This document shows, piece by piece, positions 51,172 to 58,761 of a DNA stretch of 64,000 nucleotides; positions within the stretch are counted from its first letter, which is position 1; each line of letters starts with the position of its first letter. A program made the translations under genes and the position numbers. Source of the stretch: a virus; the IMG/VR virus record IMGVR_UViG_3300035112_000003, positions 1 through 64,000 of that record. One strand, written 5' to 3'. The notes under the pieces are model-generated. The model did not search any database. It saw only the letters and a program-made list of their open reading frames with translations, and was not told where the DNA came from.

Positions 51172-52094
51172 TATCCGCGCATATCTTGACCAGAAACATC
51201 AAAAATATTAAACATATCCTTAATCCTACTTCTTACTCTAAACCCATATTTTTCTTGAATTTCAGAAAAGCTATTGTTTGTGGAAATAATTAAATTATTA
51301 AACGTTTTATTGCGAAGATATATCCCTTCAATAAATGATTTAAAGAAATTAATTTTAGTGCCGTAATGATTAATAACACTTTCTTCTGTCCCTACATCAT
51401 CCAAGTACAATATTTTGCTGTTGCTTGTTGGTATATTATACTCTCCATGTTCTTTTATTTCTTCAGATATTTCAATCATACTTAAAACAAGAATAGGGTT
51501 CAATTCATTTTTTGATAAGCATTTAACTAAATGTGTTTTCCCAAGCCCTGAAATACCCCGAATCAAAAGCCCTTTATTTAAAGAATATTTAAGTTGCGAA
51601 TCAAAGTCTGTTTCAAATCTTTTGTCCCTGCTAACAAAAAAGCACAATGCAGTTATCAACTTTTTAGTATCATCATTAACAATTAGTTTTTTACCAAATT
51701 CATTTTGACTAGTCCATGACATTAATTTAAACATTCTATTAGCAGTCCATAACTCCCTAAGTTCTTTCTTCCTGTTCTCTTCAGTTTCTTTATCCTTTTT
51801 ACGTTGCTCCTTTTGCCATTGATCATGATGCTTAAGCATATTAGAACGCTTAAGTAATTCATTTCGATCAATCTGAGCATTCCAATCTATTTGAGACAAT
51901 CTGGATTCGATTTGTTCTGGCAATGCCGCAAGCTGGCTCATTTTCCATACTAAATGTTTTTTAGCCTCTGCGATCGCATGTTCGATAATGCCTTCCTCTT
52001 CTTCTTTTGTTAGAATATATGGCTCTTGTTCAGAATCAAGGTCTGTCAAATTCAATTGTTTGGCCAATTTCTGAAGCTCGTTGTTTAGGCTCAT
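51171..52094 (-). CDS. DnaC-like AAA+ helicase loader
   Basis: A 307-residue protein. The C-terminal half is an AAA+ ATPase: Walker A GISGLGKTHLVKC at about 198-210, Walker B KILYLDDVG at about 243-251, and NLIISTNNSF (sensor 1). The N-terminal half is a coiled coil rich in Lys/Glu that could bind a helicase. It should load the replicative helicase at the origin, like DnaC or lambda P. Overlaps the initiator gene by 59 bases. Confidence 0.85.
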   Translation of the reverse strand: MSLNNELQKLAKQLNLTDLDSEQEPYILTKEEEEGIIEHAIAEAKKHLVWKMSQLAALPEQIESRLSQIDWNAQIDRNELLKRSNMLKHHDQWQKEQRKKDKETEENRKKELRELWTANRMFKLMSWTSQNEFGKKLIVNDDTKKLITALCFFVSRDKRFETDFDSQLKYSLNKGLLIRGISGLGKTHLVKCLSKNELNPILVLSMIEISEEIKEHGEYNIPTSNSKILYLDDVGTEESVINHYGTKINFFKSFIEGIYLRNKTFNNLIISTNNSFSEIQEKYGFRVRSRIKDMFNIFDVSGQDMRG

Positions 52095-52818
52095 TTTTAT
52101 AATTTTTCATTTTTAGAACTAATCTCTGCCATTCCTTTGTTTGGCTAATATCAGATAAAGACCTGTTTTTAAGCCATGAATCTGATTTTATGAATGGAAT
52201 AATAACCTTCCAGCTTTCCAGAACGTCATTCATTTTACCATTCACGACCTCCGCCCTAGCCCATTTCTTCATTAAAGCTATTTTATAGGCTATTTGCAGG
52301 CAAGCCGAATAATCCGACTCTTTGTCAAAGAAGTAGTCAGGAATCGCCTCTAAATACATTTTAGCCATCTCGGATACTAAATACATGAAATAGTTTTTTT
52401 GAGATTCTTCGATGTTTACTTTACATAAAGACTCTAACTGTTTTATAACCCTAATAACATCTTCATTTATATTTATATTTACATTTTCCATATGTTGTAA
52501 CATATGTTCTTTCATATGTTTAGTACTAACACGATTATCTTTCCTTGATTTACAGAACTTTACACGTTTTTCTTTCTCTGTTTTAAGGCGCTCATTCCAG
52601 TATTTGCCATTATTCTCCTTAAACTTGTCAGAGATTAGTGGCCATATATGATCGAACTTGTGACCCAACACATGTTTTATCATATGTATCGTCATATGAT
52701 CCTTTTGAAATTGCAACATCAACAAGTCCATATATGCGCCCTTGCACTCAAAATCCAAGTACATTGTGCCAGATATGTAATCTCCTGGGTAAAATAAAAA
52801 TGCTGGGTCTTTCGCCAT
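52036..52818 (-). CDS. Replication initiator-like protein (DUF1376-type N-terminus)
   Basis: A 260-residue protein. The N-terminus DPAFLFYPGDYISGTMYLDFECKGAYMDLLMLQ is the typical opening of DUF1376-type phage replication proteins. The middle is basic with several His-Met pairs (KHMKEHMLQHMEN), encoded by the 12-bp repeats described below. The C-terminal half is helical. It is paired with the helicase loader as in lambda O and P. It should bind the origin and recruit the loader. Confidence 0.75.
   Translation of the reverse strand: MAKDPAFLFYPGDYISGTMYLDFECKGAYMDLLMLQFQKDHMTIHMIKHVLGHKFDHIWPLISDKFKENNGKYWNERLKTEKEKRVKFCKSRKDNRVSTKHMKEHMLQHMENVNININEDVIRVIKQLESLCKVNIEESQKNYFMYLVSEMAKMYLEAIPDYFFDKESDYSACLQIAYKIALMKKWARAEVVNGKMNDVLESWKVIIPFIKSDSWLKNRSLSDISQTKEWQRLVLKMKNYKNEPKQRASEIGQTIEFDRP
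52465..52700 (-). other. Candidate replication origin: two iteron triplets and an A+T tract
   Basis: Inside the initiator gene, CATATGTT occurs at 52489, 52501 and 52513, exactly 12 bp apart. A second triplet, CACATGTT (52669), CATATGTA (52681) and CATATGAT (52693), is also spaced 12 bp. Next to the first is a run of 17 A/T bases (52465-52481). This is the lambda-ori layout: iterons and an unwinding element within the initiator gene. They encode repeated His-Met codons, which is the alternative reading. Confidence 0.6.
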
Positions 52819-52849
52819 TGTGCCGGATTGAACATGTTTTTAATAGGAT

Positions 52850-53044
52850 TTAAGCCACTTGCGTGGATTCATGTAATCCAGCCTTTCGGTATTGCTTTAA
52901 TTTGTTGGAAATTGTCTTCCGATCCACATTTAAAAGCCGGGCGGCTTTCGCTTTATCAAAATCTACCTGTCGGAGAGTTTCCACTATAATGTCGTATTCA
53001 GCCTTCAATGCGGCTATGTCTAACGGTTTAACTTTTCTTGGCAT
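52850..53044 (-). CDS. Fis-like HTH regulator
   Basis: A 64-residue protein with a C-terminal HTH_8 (Fis-type) domain: VDFDKAKAARLLNVDRKTISNKLKQYRK at about 28-55, preceded by a short helix. Such domains form dimers that bind DNA. It lies just upstream of the initiator gene and has its own promoter with a palindrome. It could regulate replication or be autoregulated. Confidence 0.8.
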   Translation of the reverse strand: MPRKVKPLDIAALKAEYDIIVETLRQVDFDKAKAARLLNVDRKTISNKLKQYRKAGLHESTQVA

Positions 53045-53095
53045 GTTTTTATGGGTAATTGATTCCGCTAAACTATGGTCTATTTATTGCATTAC

Positions 53096-53138
53096 CAAAT
53101 TTAAATTAATCGTTTTTGCGGAATTTTGTACACAATTC
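53096..53138 (-). promoter_or_regulatory. Promoter and operator palindrome of the Fis-like gene
   Basis: The minus-strand -7 TAAATTTG is at 53103-53096. An 18-bp palindrome, GAATTTTGTACACAATTC (53121-53138, one mismatched pair), covers the -33 position, where no TTTG is present. That suggests a factor-dependent promoter. Confidence 0.5.
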
Positions 53139-53210
53139 AGAGGCTCATAGAATATTAGATCGGGAACGGGTTCTTTAATGGTCACTTGGTTTTTCAAAAA
53201 TTATTTTAGG

Positions 53211-53483
53211 TCACAGGATTAATTGATCTGTCACTAAATTTACGGATTTGATTTTTATTTCACCCCCGGTTGCGAAATGGGTTAAACTGCCGTCTGCATC
53301 CACTACGCTTTTATCATGGTTAAAATTCTGCATAAAGCTTATTACCTTTTCAACTGCGTCTTGATAATCATTAGCTACTACGAAATAAGACTTATTCCCG
53401 CTGCTAAAGGTAATAAACCCTGTTCCTGCATCTGGATCGCCAGTATCAACCCTGAATAACCTCATTAATGCCGATACTTTCAT
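53211..53483 (-). CDS. Hypothetical alpha-beta protein
   Basis: A 90-residue protein with strands (FITFSSGNKSYFVVANDY) and a helix (QDAVEKVISFMQNF), then a beta tail. It could be a small ferredoxin-like phage protein. Family unknown. Confidence 0.5.
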   Translation of the reverse strand: MKVSALMRLFRVDTGDPDAGTGFITFSSGNKSYFVVANDYQDAVEKVISFMQNFNHDKSVVDADGSLTHFATGGEIKIKSVNLVTDQLIL

Positions 53484-53523
53484 ATTGTTTATTTATTTGG
53501 ATAGTAGCATTTGGTTTACTTCT

Positions 53524-53889
53524 TCAGAGGTTAAGAAATAGTGATTGTTGTTTTAGAATGGCTGCTTCTTTATCTGTCTTTGGATATGCCGGGAGTTGTG
53601 ACTTTACATACTCTTTCATCTTTGCTATGCCTTCTGCATTATGTTCAGAAGAATTAAGCCGATAGTCTACCCATGTCACATCCTGATTAAACCGGCTTTT
53701 GCCCGATCTTGGTGTTCTGGATACTTGTACGCCAAAAGGTTTCTCAATAAGCCGTGGAATCTCCCTGGCTATATTCGTCAATCCTATCTCATTAAAGCAA
53801 TTCTTTACATTTAATACACGACCTTCCAGAAGGGCCAGCGCAAGTGCGGCTTTAGCTGTCATGATTAATTCGTTTATTCCAGTTTTCAA
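53524..53889 (-). CDS. Winged-helix-like DNA-binding protein
   Basis: A 121-residue protein. ALALALLEGRVLNVKNCFNEIGLTNIAREIPRLIEKPFGVQVSRTPRSGKSRFNQDVTWVDYRLN matches a winged-helix family common in phages and Bacteroidota mobile elements (two helices, a recognition helix, then a wing with RTPR and a WVDYRLN strand). DNA target unknown. Confidence 0.65.
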   Translation of the reverse strand: MKTGINELIMTAKAALALALLEGRVLNVKNCFNEIGLTNIAREIPRLIEKPFGVQVSRTPRSGKSRFNQDVTWVDYRLNSSEHNAEGIAKMKEYVKSQLPAYPKTDKEAAILKQQSLFLNL

Positions 53890-54052
53890 TTAACTTCGTT
53901 CTTAGCCATTCTAATGAATAACGAAGTACTTCTTGAGTTTTTTCTATATGGCAACCCTTGCAGAAAATGCGCATGCCATTTCTTCCTTTCTGTTCTATAT
54001 CCGCTTCGCCACCGCAGAAGGGGCATGGAAGTAAATTATTTTCTTCACTCAT
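53852..54052 (-). CDS. Lar-like restriction-alleviation protein
   Basis: A 66-residue protein with a zinc-ribbon signature LPCPFCGGEADI ... IFCKGCHIE and the typical C-terminal WNKRI of the Lar family. Lar proteins modulate type I restriction enzymes and protect phage DNA. It overlaps the next gene by 38 bases and the previous by four. Confidence 0.75.
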   Translation of the reverse strand: MSEENNLLPCPFCGGEADIEQKGRNGMRIFCKGCHIEKTQEVLRYSLEWLRTKLIENWNKRINHDS

Positions 54053-54336
54053 AACTCATTATTTAAGCACGCCATGAATAATACTATTGTCTGTCTTAAA
54101 TATGTAAATTTATATAAACAAAATCCCCAATCATCCGACCCCCAATATGCCGTGTCTTTACCTTCATTAAAAAGAATTTTTTTGTCATATTTATCCGGGT
54201 TATAATATTTATCAAGAAATGATTTTGAAATTAACCCTTCCTCTGCTGCTTTGCATAGTCCAGTAGTAGGCATTAAGCCATAATGAATACAATCAAAGTA
54301 AAATTGCAAGTGTTTACCTAATTTCTTTTTAGCCAT
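54049..54336 (-). CDS. Hypothetical protein
   Basis: A 95-residue basic protein with two Cys and an aromatic-rich second half (GKDTAYWGSDDWGFCLYKFTYLRQTIVLFMACLNN). No family recognised. Coupled to the Lar-like gene by a four-base overlap. Confidence 0.5.
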   Translation of the reverse strand: MAKKKLGKHLQFYFDCIHYGLMPTTGLCKAAEEGLISKSFLDKYYNPDKYDKKILFNEGKDTAYWGSDDWGFCLYKFTYLRQTIVLFMACLNNEL

Positions 54337-54339
54337 ATA

Positions 54340-54603
54340 CTATTGAGTTAATTTACTAATTGTTATGAATCTGGAATACCTGCTGTATATGTAGTTAATG
54401 AACCTAGACTTCTGATCTGGCAATAACTGTTCTAATCCAGATACTACAACATTAAGAAATTCTATTTCATCGAATTCTTTCTTTGGATCAGGAGTGGTAA
54501 ATTCATCCAATGCCGCCTTAAACTCAGATTCGGAGTTAAAGATATTATTGGCTCTCTTGGTGTACTTTCTTTTTACTGGTTGTTTCTTTGATTTTTTGTT
54601 CAT
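54340..54603 (-). CDS. Basic helical protein
   Basis: An 87-residue protein with a highly basic N-terminus (KKSKKQPVKRKYTKRANN), then an acidic helix. It could bind nucleic acid through the basic part. Family unknown. Confidence 0.5.
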   Translation of the reverse strand: MNKKSKKQPVKRKYTKRANNIFNSESEFKAALDEFTTPDPKKEFDEIEFLNVVVSGLEQLLPDQKSRFINYIYSRYSRFITISKLTQ

Positions 54604-54621
54604 TGTTTTATAATTTAAAGT

Positions 54622-55020
54622 TTATTGCTCTGGTGCCACATGAAATTCTTCAAGATAAGGGGAGTAATCCAGATAGTCTTTTTGGGGATCACAAACTTGC
54701 TCAATGAGTATATCTGCACCCATTACGACACGGCCCCAATTGCAGTCACATCTTTTATATCTCCTTTTTATGAACTCATAAATTACCAATCTGTTGTCTA
54801 ATTGCTTTACGTTTACCCCTTCTTCATCACATAATTCTTGTCTTATTTTTAATAGTTCAATTTTATCTTCATCTTCATCATCCCAGGTTTCCCACTGACC
54901 TTCAAGATCAATAAATGAATATCTATCCCTATTATCCCACATCATTTCACAGCTTTGCAGGAATTTTCTAGTTGTATCGAAATCATTGGTAGTGGCTTTG
55001 GCCATTCTCATTCCGGGCAT
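54622..55020 (-). CDS. Hypothetical acidic protein
   Basis: A 132-residue acidic protein with two Cys near the centre (KRCDCNWG), alpha-beta in pattern (DNRLVIYEFIKRRYKRCDCNWGRVVMGADILIEQVCDPQ). Similar sequences occur in phages without known function. Confidence 0.5.
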   Translation of the reverse strand: MPGMRMAKATTNDFDTTRKFLQSCEMMWDNRDRYSFIDLEGQWETWDDEDEDKIELLKIRQELCDEEGVNVKQLDNRLVIYEFIKRRYKRCDCNWGRVVMGADILIEQVCDPQKDYLDYSPYLEEFHVAPEQ

Positions 55021-55035
55021 AAAGTATATAGGTAT

Positions 55036-55497
55036 TTATAGTGATTGCAATAATTCAGGATGCGAATATATATTACCGCATATCCTTCTTTGTTCGTTGT
55101 CTTTATCATTAATTGGGAATGTCCAAAACATTGTTTCGTCCAGTGCTTCAGCACCTTCCTTTTTGTATTTGTGATATTCTTCAATAGTCAATAAGCCAAA
55201 CATTGCCCATTCTTTTATGAATACACACACCAGATATTCGGTAGTATCATATTCATCTTCCATTTTTTCATTCCTTACTATATCTGATTCGTATAGGTTA
55301 ATACCATTTACCTGATGTCCTGAGAACTGACATACTGTTTCAGGAACTATTTTAGCAAGTGTAATAGCGTAATCAGAACTTGTAACATCTTTAGTTAGCG
55401 GAATCGCTATGTAATCCTTGTCAACTACGACAACCCCATTCCCATAAACCCAATTACCGGTATCAATTTTCTTTCCCTTAAATGAATACTCTCTCAT
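55036..55497 (-). CDS. YopX-family protein
   Basis: A 153-residue protein with the YopX pattern: YSFKGKKIDTGNWVYGNGVVV at the start, VPETVCQFSGHQVNGINLYESDIVR in the middle and GNIYSHPELL at the end. A phage protein family of unknown function, often in early regions. Confidence 0.8.
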   Translation of the reverse strand: MREYSFKGKKIDTGNWVYGNGVVVVDKDYIAIPLTKDVTSSDYAITLAKIVPETVCQFSGHQVNGINLYESDIVRNEKMEDEYDTTEYLVCVFIKEWAMFGLLTIEEYHKYKKEGAEALDETMFWTFPINDKDNEQRRICGNIYSHPELLQSL

Positions 55498-55508
55498 ATA
55501 TTATATTT

Positions 55509-55748
55509 TCAAAGTGATTGTAATAGAGCTTCTTTTGTTGGGTGTGCTGAATTTTCGTTAACTTTAATTAAAACAATAAGGTCTTTATTATCCCTGCTAC
55601 ACAAGTAAATTATTTCTTGTACTACCTCAGCAGAATCCTTCATCTGTCGCCGTTCTATTTTAATTCCGCGTACCACCGTTTCTATTGCTTTTAAATTATG
55701 AATAAACCAAACGGTATCTCCTTCTTTAAATTTAAGTTCTATTGTCAT
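55509..55748 (-). CDS. Hypothetical small beta protein
   Basis: A 79-residue protein (LKFKEGDTVWFIHNLKAIETVVRGIKIERRQ ... ICLIVLIKVNEN-type strand pattern), likely an SH3-like barrel beginning with a GDTVWF motif. Family unknown; not an enzyme by any visible motif. Confidence 0.5.
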   Translation of the reverse strand: MTIELKFKEGDTVWFIHNLKAIETVVRGIKIERRQMKDSAEVVQEIIYLCSRDNKDLIVLIKVNENSAHPTKEALLQSL

Positions 55749-55770
55749 ATATTATACAGTTATTAGTGTT

Positions 55771-56028
55771 TTAAAGAGCATTAGTTTTAATGAATCTACC
55801 ATACCTATCTCTATCCTGCCAAAAGCCGCTGTTAATTATCCTGGGTTTAATGTAACTGGATTTTGAAATAAAAATAGCCCACGGCAACCGCTGTGTTTGT
55901 CCCTCATAAAGTATTCTCTTATATACATCCTGAAAAGTAACTTGTGAGGCTATCCGCTTGTTTACCTCAACTCCGTCTATTTCTAAAACAATATCTATGT
56001 ACAGCCATTTCTTAGGAGGGGTTACCAT
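55771..56028 (-). CDS. Hypothetical protein
   Basis: An 85-residue alpha-beta protein (KWLYIDIVLEIDGVEVNKRIASQ ... YEGQTQRLPWAIFISKSSYIKP). No motif recognised. It is encoded one base before the XRE gene stop. Confidence 0.5.
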   Translation of the reverse strand: MVTPPKKWLYIDIVLEIDGVEVNKRIASQVTFQDVYKRILYEGQTQRLPWAIFISKSSYIKPRIINSGFWQDRDRYGRFIKTNAL

Positions 56029-56029
56029 A

Positions 56030-56224
56030 TTATATTTTAAATGAAGTGCCTAATAATTTATTGATTTTATCCAAGTCATCTTGTGTCCAGTCAATCCTGC
56101 CTTTCATTTTACGAGATAGCTGCGCTTCTGATATACCCGTTTGAGCAGCCAACCATGACTGGTTAGTAAAATGATCTTTTATTTGTTCGCCAATAGACTT
56201 GTTCTCTTTTATTTTCTGTGCCAT
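56030..56224 (-). CDS. XRE-type HTH regulator
   Basis: A 64-residue protein from the ATG at 56224; the extra residue in a longer frame comes from an adjacent TTG. It is a single Cro/CI-type HTH: IKDHFTNQSWLAAQTGISEAQLSRKMKG followed by the DWTQDDLDKINKLLG helices. It lies divergent from the early plus-strand operon, so it is a candidate repressor of one or both promoters. Confidence 0.75.
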   Translation of the reverse strand: MAQKIKENKSIGEQIKDHFTNQSWLAAQTGISEAQLSRKMKGRIDWTQDDLDKINKLLGTSFKI

Positions 56225-56256
56225 CAAATATTATTTCAGCGAAGTTAGAAATATTT

Positions 56257-56288
56257 CTTGCATGAACAAATTATTTCCCATATTTTTG
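56257..56288 (+). promoter_or_regulatory. Promoter of the right-hand plus-strand operon
   Basis: A -33 CTTG (56257-56260), a 20-bp spacer and -7 TATTTTTG (56281-56288). The start near 56295 leaves a short leader to the ATG at 56309. Confidence 0.65.
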
Positions 56289-56308
56289 TTTCAGTAAAAC
56301 ATAACAAC

Positions 56309-56707
56309 ATGGGCCTACGCGAAATTCAAGATTTGAAAAACAAGGCAAATGATCCGAAGCCTCCCAAAAAATATGTAATCCCAAAAATCAGTAAGAAGCG
56401 TCAAAAGAAACTTGAAGAACAAAAGGATTTATTGAAACTGGATGAGGCGTTTTATAAAGAGGTATGGGCGGCCTCTGCACACAAATGCCAAAACTGCGAT
56501 TGTAAGCTACCTAAAACGCCATATAACTGGATGTTTCACCACCTACTAGAAAAGCGAAATTACCCACAATTCAGACATGTACCAGAGAATATCGCTATTC
56601 TTTGTTTAAGCTGCCATTCAAAATGTGAAACAAATATCGATTTTGCACCTAAAATAAAACAACGCCGCAAAGAAGCGGAACAAAACTGTCATAAATGGGA
56701 GAAATAA
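56309..56707 (+). CDS. HNH-type zinc-binding protein
   Basis: A 132-residue protein from the ATG at 56309; an upstream ATG at 56258 lies in the promoter. A basic N-terminus (PKPPKKYVIPKISKKRQKKL) precedes an HNH-like core: HKCQNCDCKL, MFHHLLEKRNYPQFRHVPENIAILC and CLSCHSK. It resembles NinG/HNH phage recombination or nicking proteins. Overlaps the next gene by 13 bases. Confidence 0.7.
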   Translation: MGLREIQDLKNKANDPKPPKKYVIPKISKKRQKKLEEQKDLLKLDEAFYKEVWAASAHKCQNCDCKLPKTPYNWMFHHLLEKRNYPQFRHVPENIAILCLSCHSKCETNIDFAPKIKQRRKEAEQNCHKWEK

Positions 56708-56919
56708 AACTAACCGAAAAGGATTTAAAGATTCTTGAAGTAATAAAAAATCATGTAGGCGCTATTGGCCCTACTAATATAGGTATTAAACTAGGCCAGT
56801 CTTATACTTATGCTAGTTCATATTGTTCTGGATCATTAAAGAAACTTTTAGCTGCTGGGCTAATAGTTAAAATAACTACTGATAGAGTAAAATATAAACT
56901 AAATAATTCTGTAAAATGA
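56695..56919 (+). CDS. Winged-helix protein
   Basis: A 74-residue protein with a winged-helix core: ILEVIKNHVGAIGPTNIGIKLGQSYTYASSYCSGSLKKLLAAGLI and a short wing (VKITTDRVKYKL). Probably a DNA-binding regulator of the right-hand operon. Overlaps the next gene by four bases. Confidence 0.7.
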   Translation: MGEIKLTEKDLKILEVIKNHVGAIGPTNIGIKLGQSYTYASSYCSGSLKKLLAAGLIVKITTDRVKYKLNNSVK

Positions 56920-57200
56920 CAAAAGAAGAATGGTTTGAAAAAGCTACTGAGTTTTCAATGGGTATTTGCCCAATATACAATATGGGGGTATATATTGAAA
57001 CTCGTGGGCCCGGTAGATGGGTAGTGAAAATGGATCGTAGTAATGGGTGGGTTTTAGGTAAGGATGCAGAATGGCACTGGGAGCCTCTCCCGTCATCCAG
57101 AACCGATGAGTTTCTGAATAACACCAGATTCCAAAGCCCAGATGAAGCTTACGAATTCTGGGTTAATAATGTAAAAGAAAAAAAGGATTTATATATATGA
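56916..57200 (+). CDS. Hypothetical protein
   Basis: A 94-residue protein with Trp-rich segments (GPGRWVVKMDRSNGWVLGKDAEWHWEPLPSSRTDEFLNNTRF) common in small phage proteins. Ends with an ATGA overlap to the next gene. Family unknown. Confidence 0.5.
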   Translation: MTKEEWFEKATEFSMGICPIYNMGVYIETRGPGRWVVKMDRSNGWVLGKDAEWHWEPLPSSRTDEFLNNTRFQSPDEAYEFWVNNVKEKKDLYI

Positions 57201-57403
57201 TTATAACCCTTAACACAAGATCAGAGTTTATACCCGGTACTTTAATAGTTGATAAAAATAAAGGAGTATACGGAGTTGTTTTGTCTTTGTATGAACCCGG
57301 TACTGAAATTAGAACTTATAAAGTCAAAAGCCTTAACCTATCCAAAAACAGATTCATTCGTAAACTTCAATTAGTAATCATTAAAAAAGCATTTAAATAT
57401 TAA
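57197..57403 (+). CDS. Hypothetical beta protein
   Basis: A 68-residue protein with a beta-strand pattern (EFIPGTLIVDKNKGVYGVVLSLYEPGTEIRTYKVKSL) and basic tail. Family unknown. Confidence 0.5.
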   Translation: MIITLNTRSEFIPGTLIVDKNKGVYGVVLSLYEPGTEIRTYKVKSLNLSKNRFIRKLQLVIIKKAFKY

Positions 57404-57406
57404 TCT

Positions 57407-57706
57407 ATGGGAATGTCAACACATATTGCAGCATTTATACCAGACACCGATCCGGAATTTCAAAAACACAAGGCAGTTGCTTTAGTTTGCATGGAAGCCA
57501 AAGTGTCTCTCCCTGCCGAAACGTCTAACTACTTCAATGTAAGGTATAATCCTTACCTGGGAATGTTTGATGAAAAACTTCAAATAGACTTAAAAGAGGG
57601 AGAGCATTATGAAGAATGGCGTGAAGATTCAAGTGAAGGATTCGAAGTAGACCTAACAAAACTTCCAAAAGGAGTAACTAAACTAAGATTCTATAATAGC
57701 TGGTAA
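57407..57706 (+). CDS. Hypothetical protein
   Basis: A 99-residue protein, alpha-beta (MSTHIAAFIPDTDPEFQKHKAVALVCMEAKVSLP). A family that I recall as widespread in phages and plasmids without assigned function. Acidic at the C-terminus. Confidence 0.55.
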   Translation: MGMSTHIAAFIPDTDPEFQKHKAVALVCMEAKVSLPAETSNYFNVRYNPYLGMFDEKLQIDLKEGEHYEEWREDSSEGFEVDLTKLPKGVTKLRFYNSW

Positions 57707-57717
57707 AAATTAAACCC

Positions 57718-57900
57718 ATGATACTATTAACTGCTTATTTAATTGGATATTTTATAACTTTCGGACTTGTTATTGGAACGGAAGATAAGTTCGATTGGGA
57801 TACATTTGGTGCATGTGTTTTCATATCTCTCTTATCTTGGATAATGATAGGTATATACTTGGCTGATTTCATACCTAAAAAAGAAGAAACTAAACCATAA
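57718..57900 (+). CDS. Two-helix membrane protein
   Basis: A 60-residue protein with two hydrophobic stretches (ILLTAYLIGYFITFGLVIG and FGACVFISLLSWIMIGIYLADF) separated by an acidic loop. Small phage membrane protein, role unknown. Confidence 0.55.
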   Translation: MILLTAYLIGYFITFGLVIGTEDKFDWDTFGACVFISLLSWIMIGIYLADFIPKKEETKP

Positions 57901-57925
57901 ACAATCACCTTCAATAGTATTTGTA

Positions 57926-58309
57926 ATGAGTAATAAAGTAAGTATAGAGGAGATGAATGAGGCGATAGTCTTGTTTATGGGCGGTTCATCAATAAAAGAA
58001 CACGGCGGCAAAAGATATGTATACTATACCCAAAGCTGCGCCAGGGAAGTTGCAGAATTGGGATACCATTCATCATGGGATGCACTTATGCCATGTTGGG
58101 AGAAGTTTCGGAATAATGTTTCAGATCATTTCGATGAAGATTTTCCGCCCGAGTATTGTGCCATGTGCGATGCATGGGCGCTTTATTGCGAGCATGTAAA
58201 CATTAATGGCGCTCACAGTATTATTTATGAGGGAATTCAATGGTACAATAAACAACAATCAACCACCACCAATGACACTACCACCAGAAATACAAAAACA
58301 AATAAGTGA
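57926..58309 (+). CDS. Hypothetical protein
   Basis: A 127-residue protein with Trp/Tyr/His-rich segments, three internal Cys (AREVAELGYHSSWDALMPCWEKF, YCAMCDAWALYCEHV) and a Thr-rich tail. The paired Cys could bind metal. Overlaps the next gene by 38 bases. Confidence 0.5.
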   Translation: MSNKVSIEEMNEAIVLFMGGSSIKEHGGKRYVYYTQSCAREVAELGYHSSWDALMPCWEKFRNNVSDHFDEDFPPEYCAMCDAWALYCEHVNINGAHSIIYEGIQWYNKQQSTTTNDTTTRNTKTNK

Positions 58310-58574
58310 CCGCGAAGATGAACTGATCAAGGATATGAAAACCGATAATGACCGTAATATTGGTTACTATATAGGCTTCTGTGATGGACACGAAGCAGGC
58401 GCTACCGAATGGGCGGGTAAGGTGCAAGGCTATTCTAATCTACTTAGTGAAATGCGTGATTGCTTATCCGCAGTGTTAATGATTAACGATGTACGCCCAT
58501 TACAAGATTCCGAATTAATTGAGGATATTAATAACGCCCTCGCAAAATACAAGGAGGTAAGTAATGAACGCTGA
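58272..58574 (+). CDS. Hypothetical helical protein
   Basis: A 100-residue protein from the ATG at 58272; a longer frame from 58206 would overlap the upstream gene by 104 bases. Sequence: MTLPPEIQKQISDREDELIK, then a GYYIGFCDGHEAG segment and acidic helices. The C-terminus overlaps the next gene by 11 bases. A family seen in phages of Bacteroidota; function unknown. Confidence 0.5.
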   Translation: MTLPPEIQKQISDREDELIKDMKTDNDRNIGYYIGFCDGHEAGATEWAGKVQGYSNLLSEMRDCLSAVLMINDVRPLQDSELIEDINNALAKYKEVSNER

Positions 58575-58761
58575 TTGTAAAGGCGCATTAGCGCAGATAA
58601 ACAGATCATATAAAGCCTTTGTTCATAATGATAAATCAATGAGTAAGGCAGAGGTAAAAGCTGTTCTGAAATATGCTATAGAAAAAGGGTATGAGCATAC
58701 TGGGATGTTAAGCGATGAAGAAGTTGATAATGTTTTAAATAAGTTAAACGATGGTAGATAA
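58564..58761 (+). CDS. Hypothetical helical protein
   Basis: A 65-residue protein (KGALAQINRSYKAFVHNDKSMSKAEVKAVLKYAIEKGYEH), all alpha. Overlaps neighbours on both sides by 11 bases. Family unknown. Confidence 0.5.
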   Translation: MNADCKGALAQINRSYKAFVHNDKSMSKAEVKAVLKYAIEKGYEHTGMLSDEEVDNVLNKLNDGR

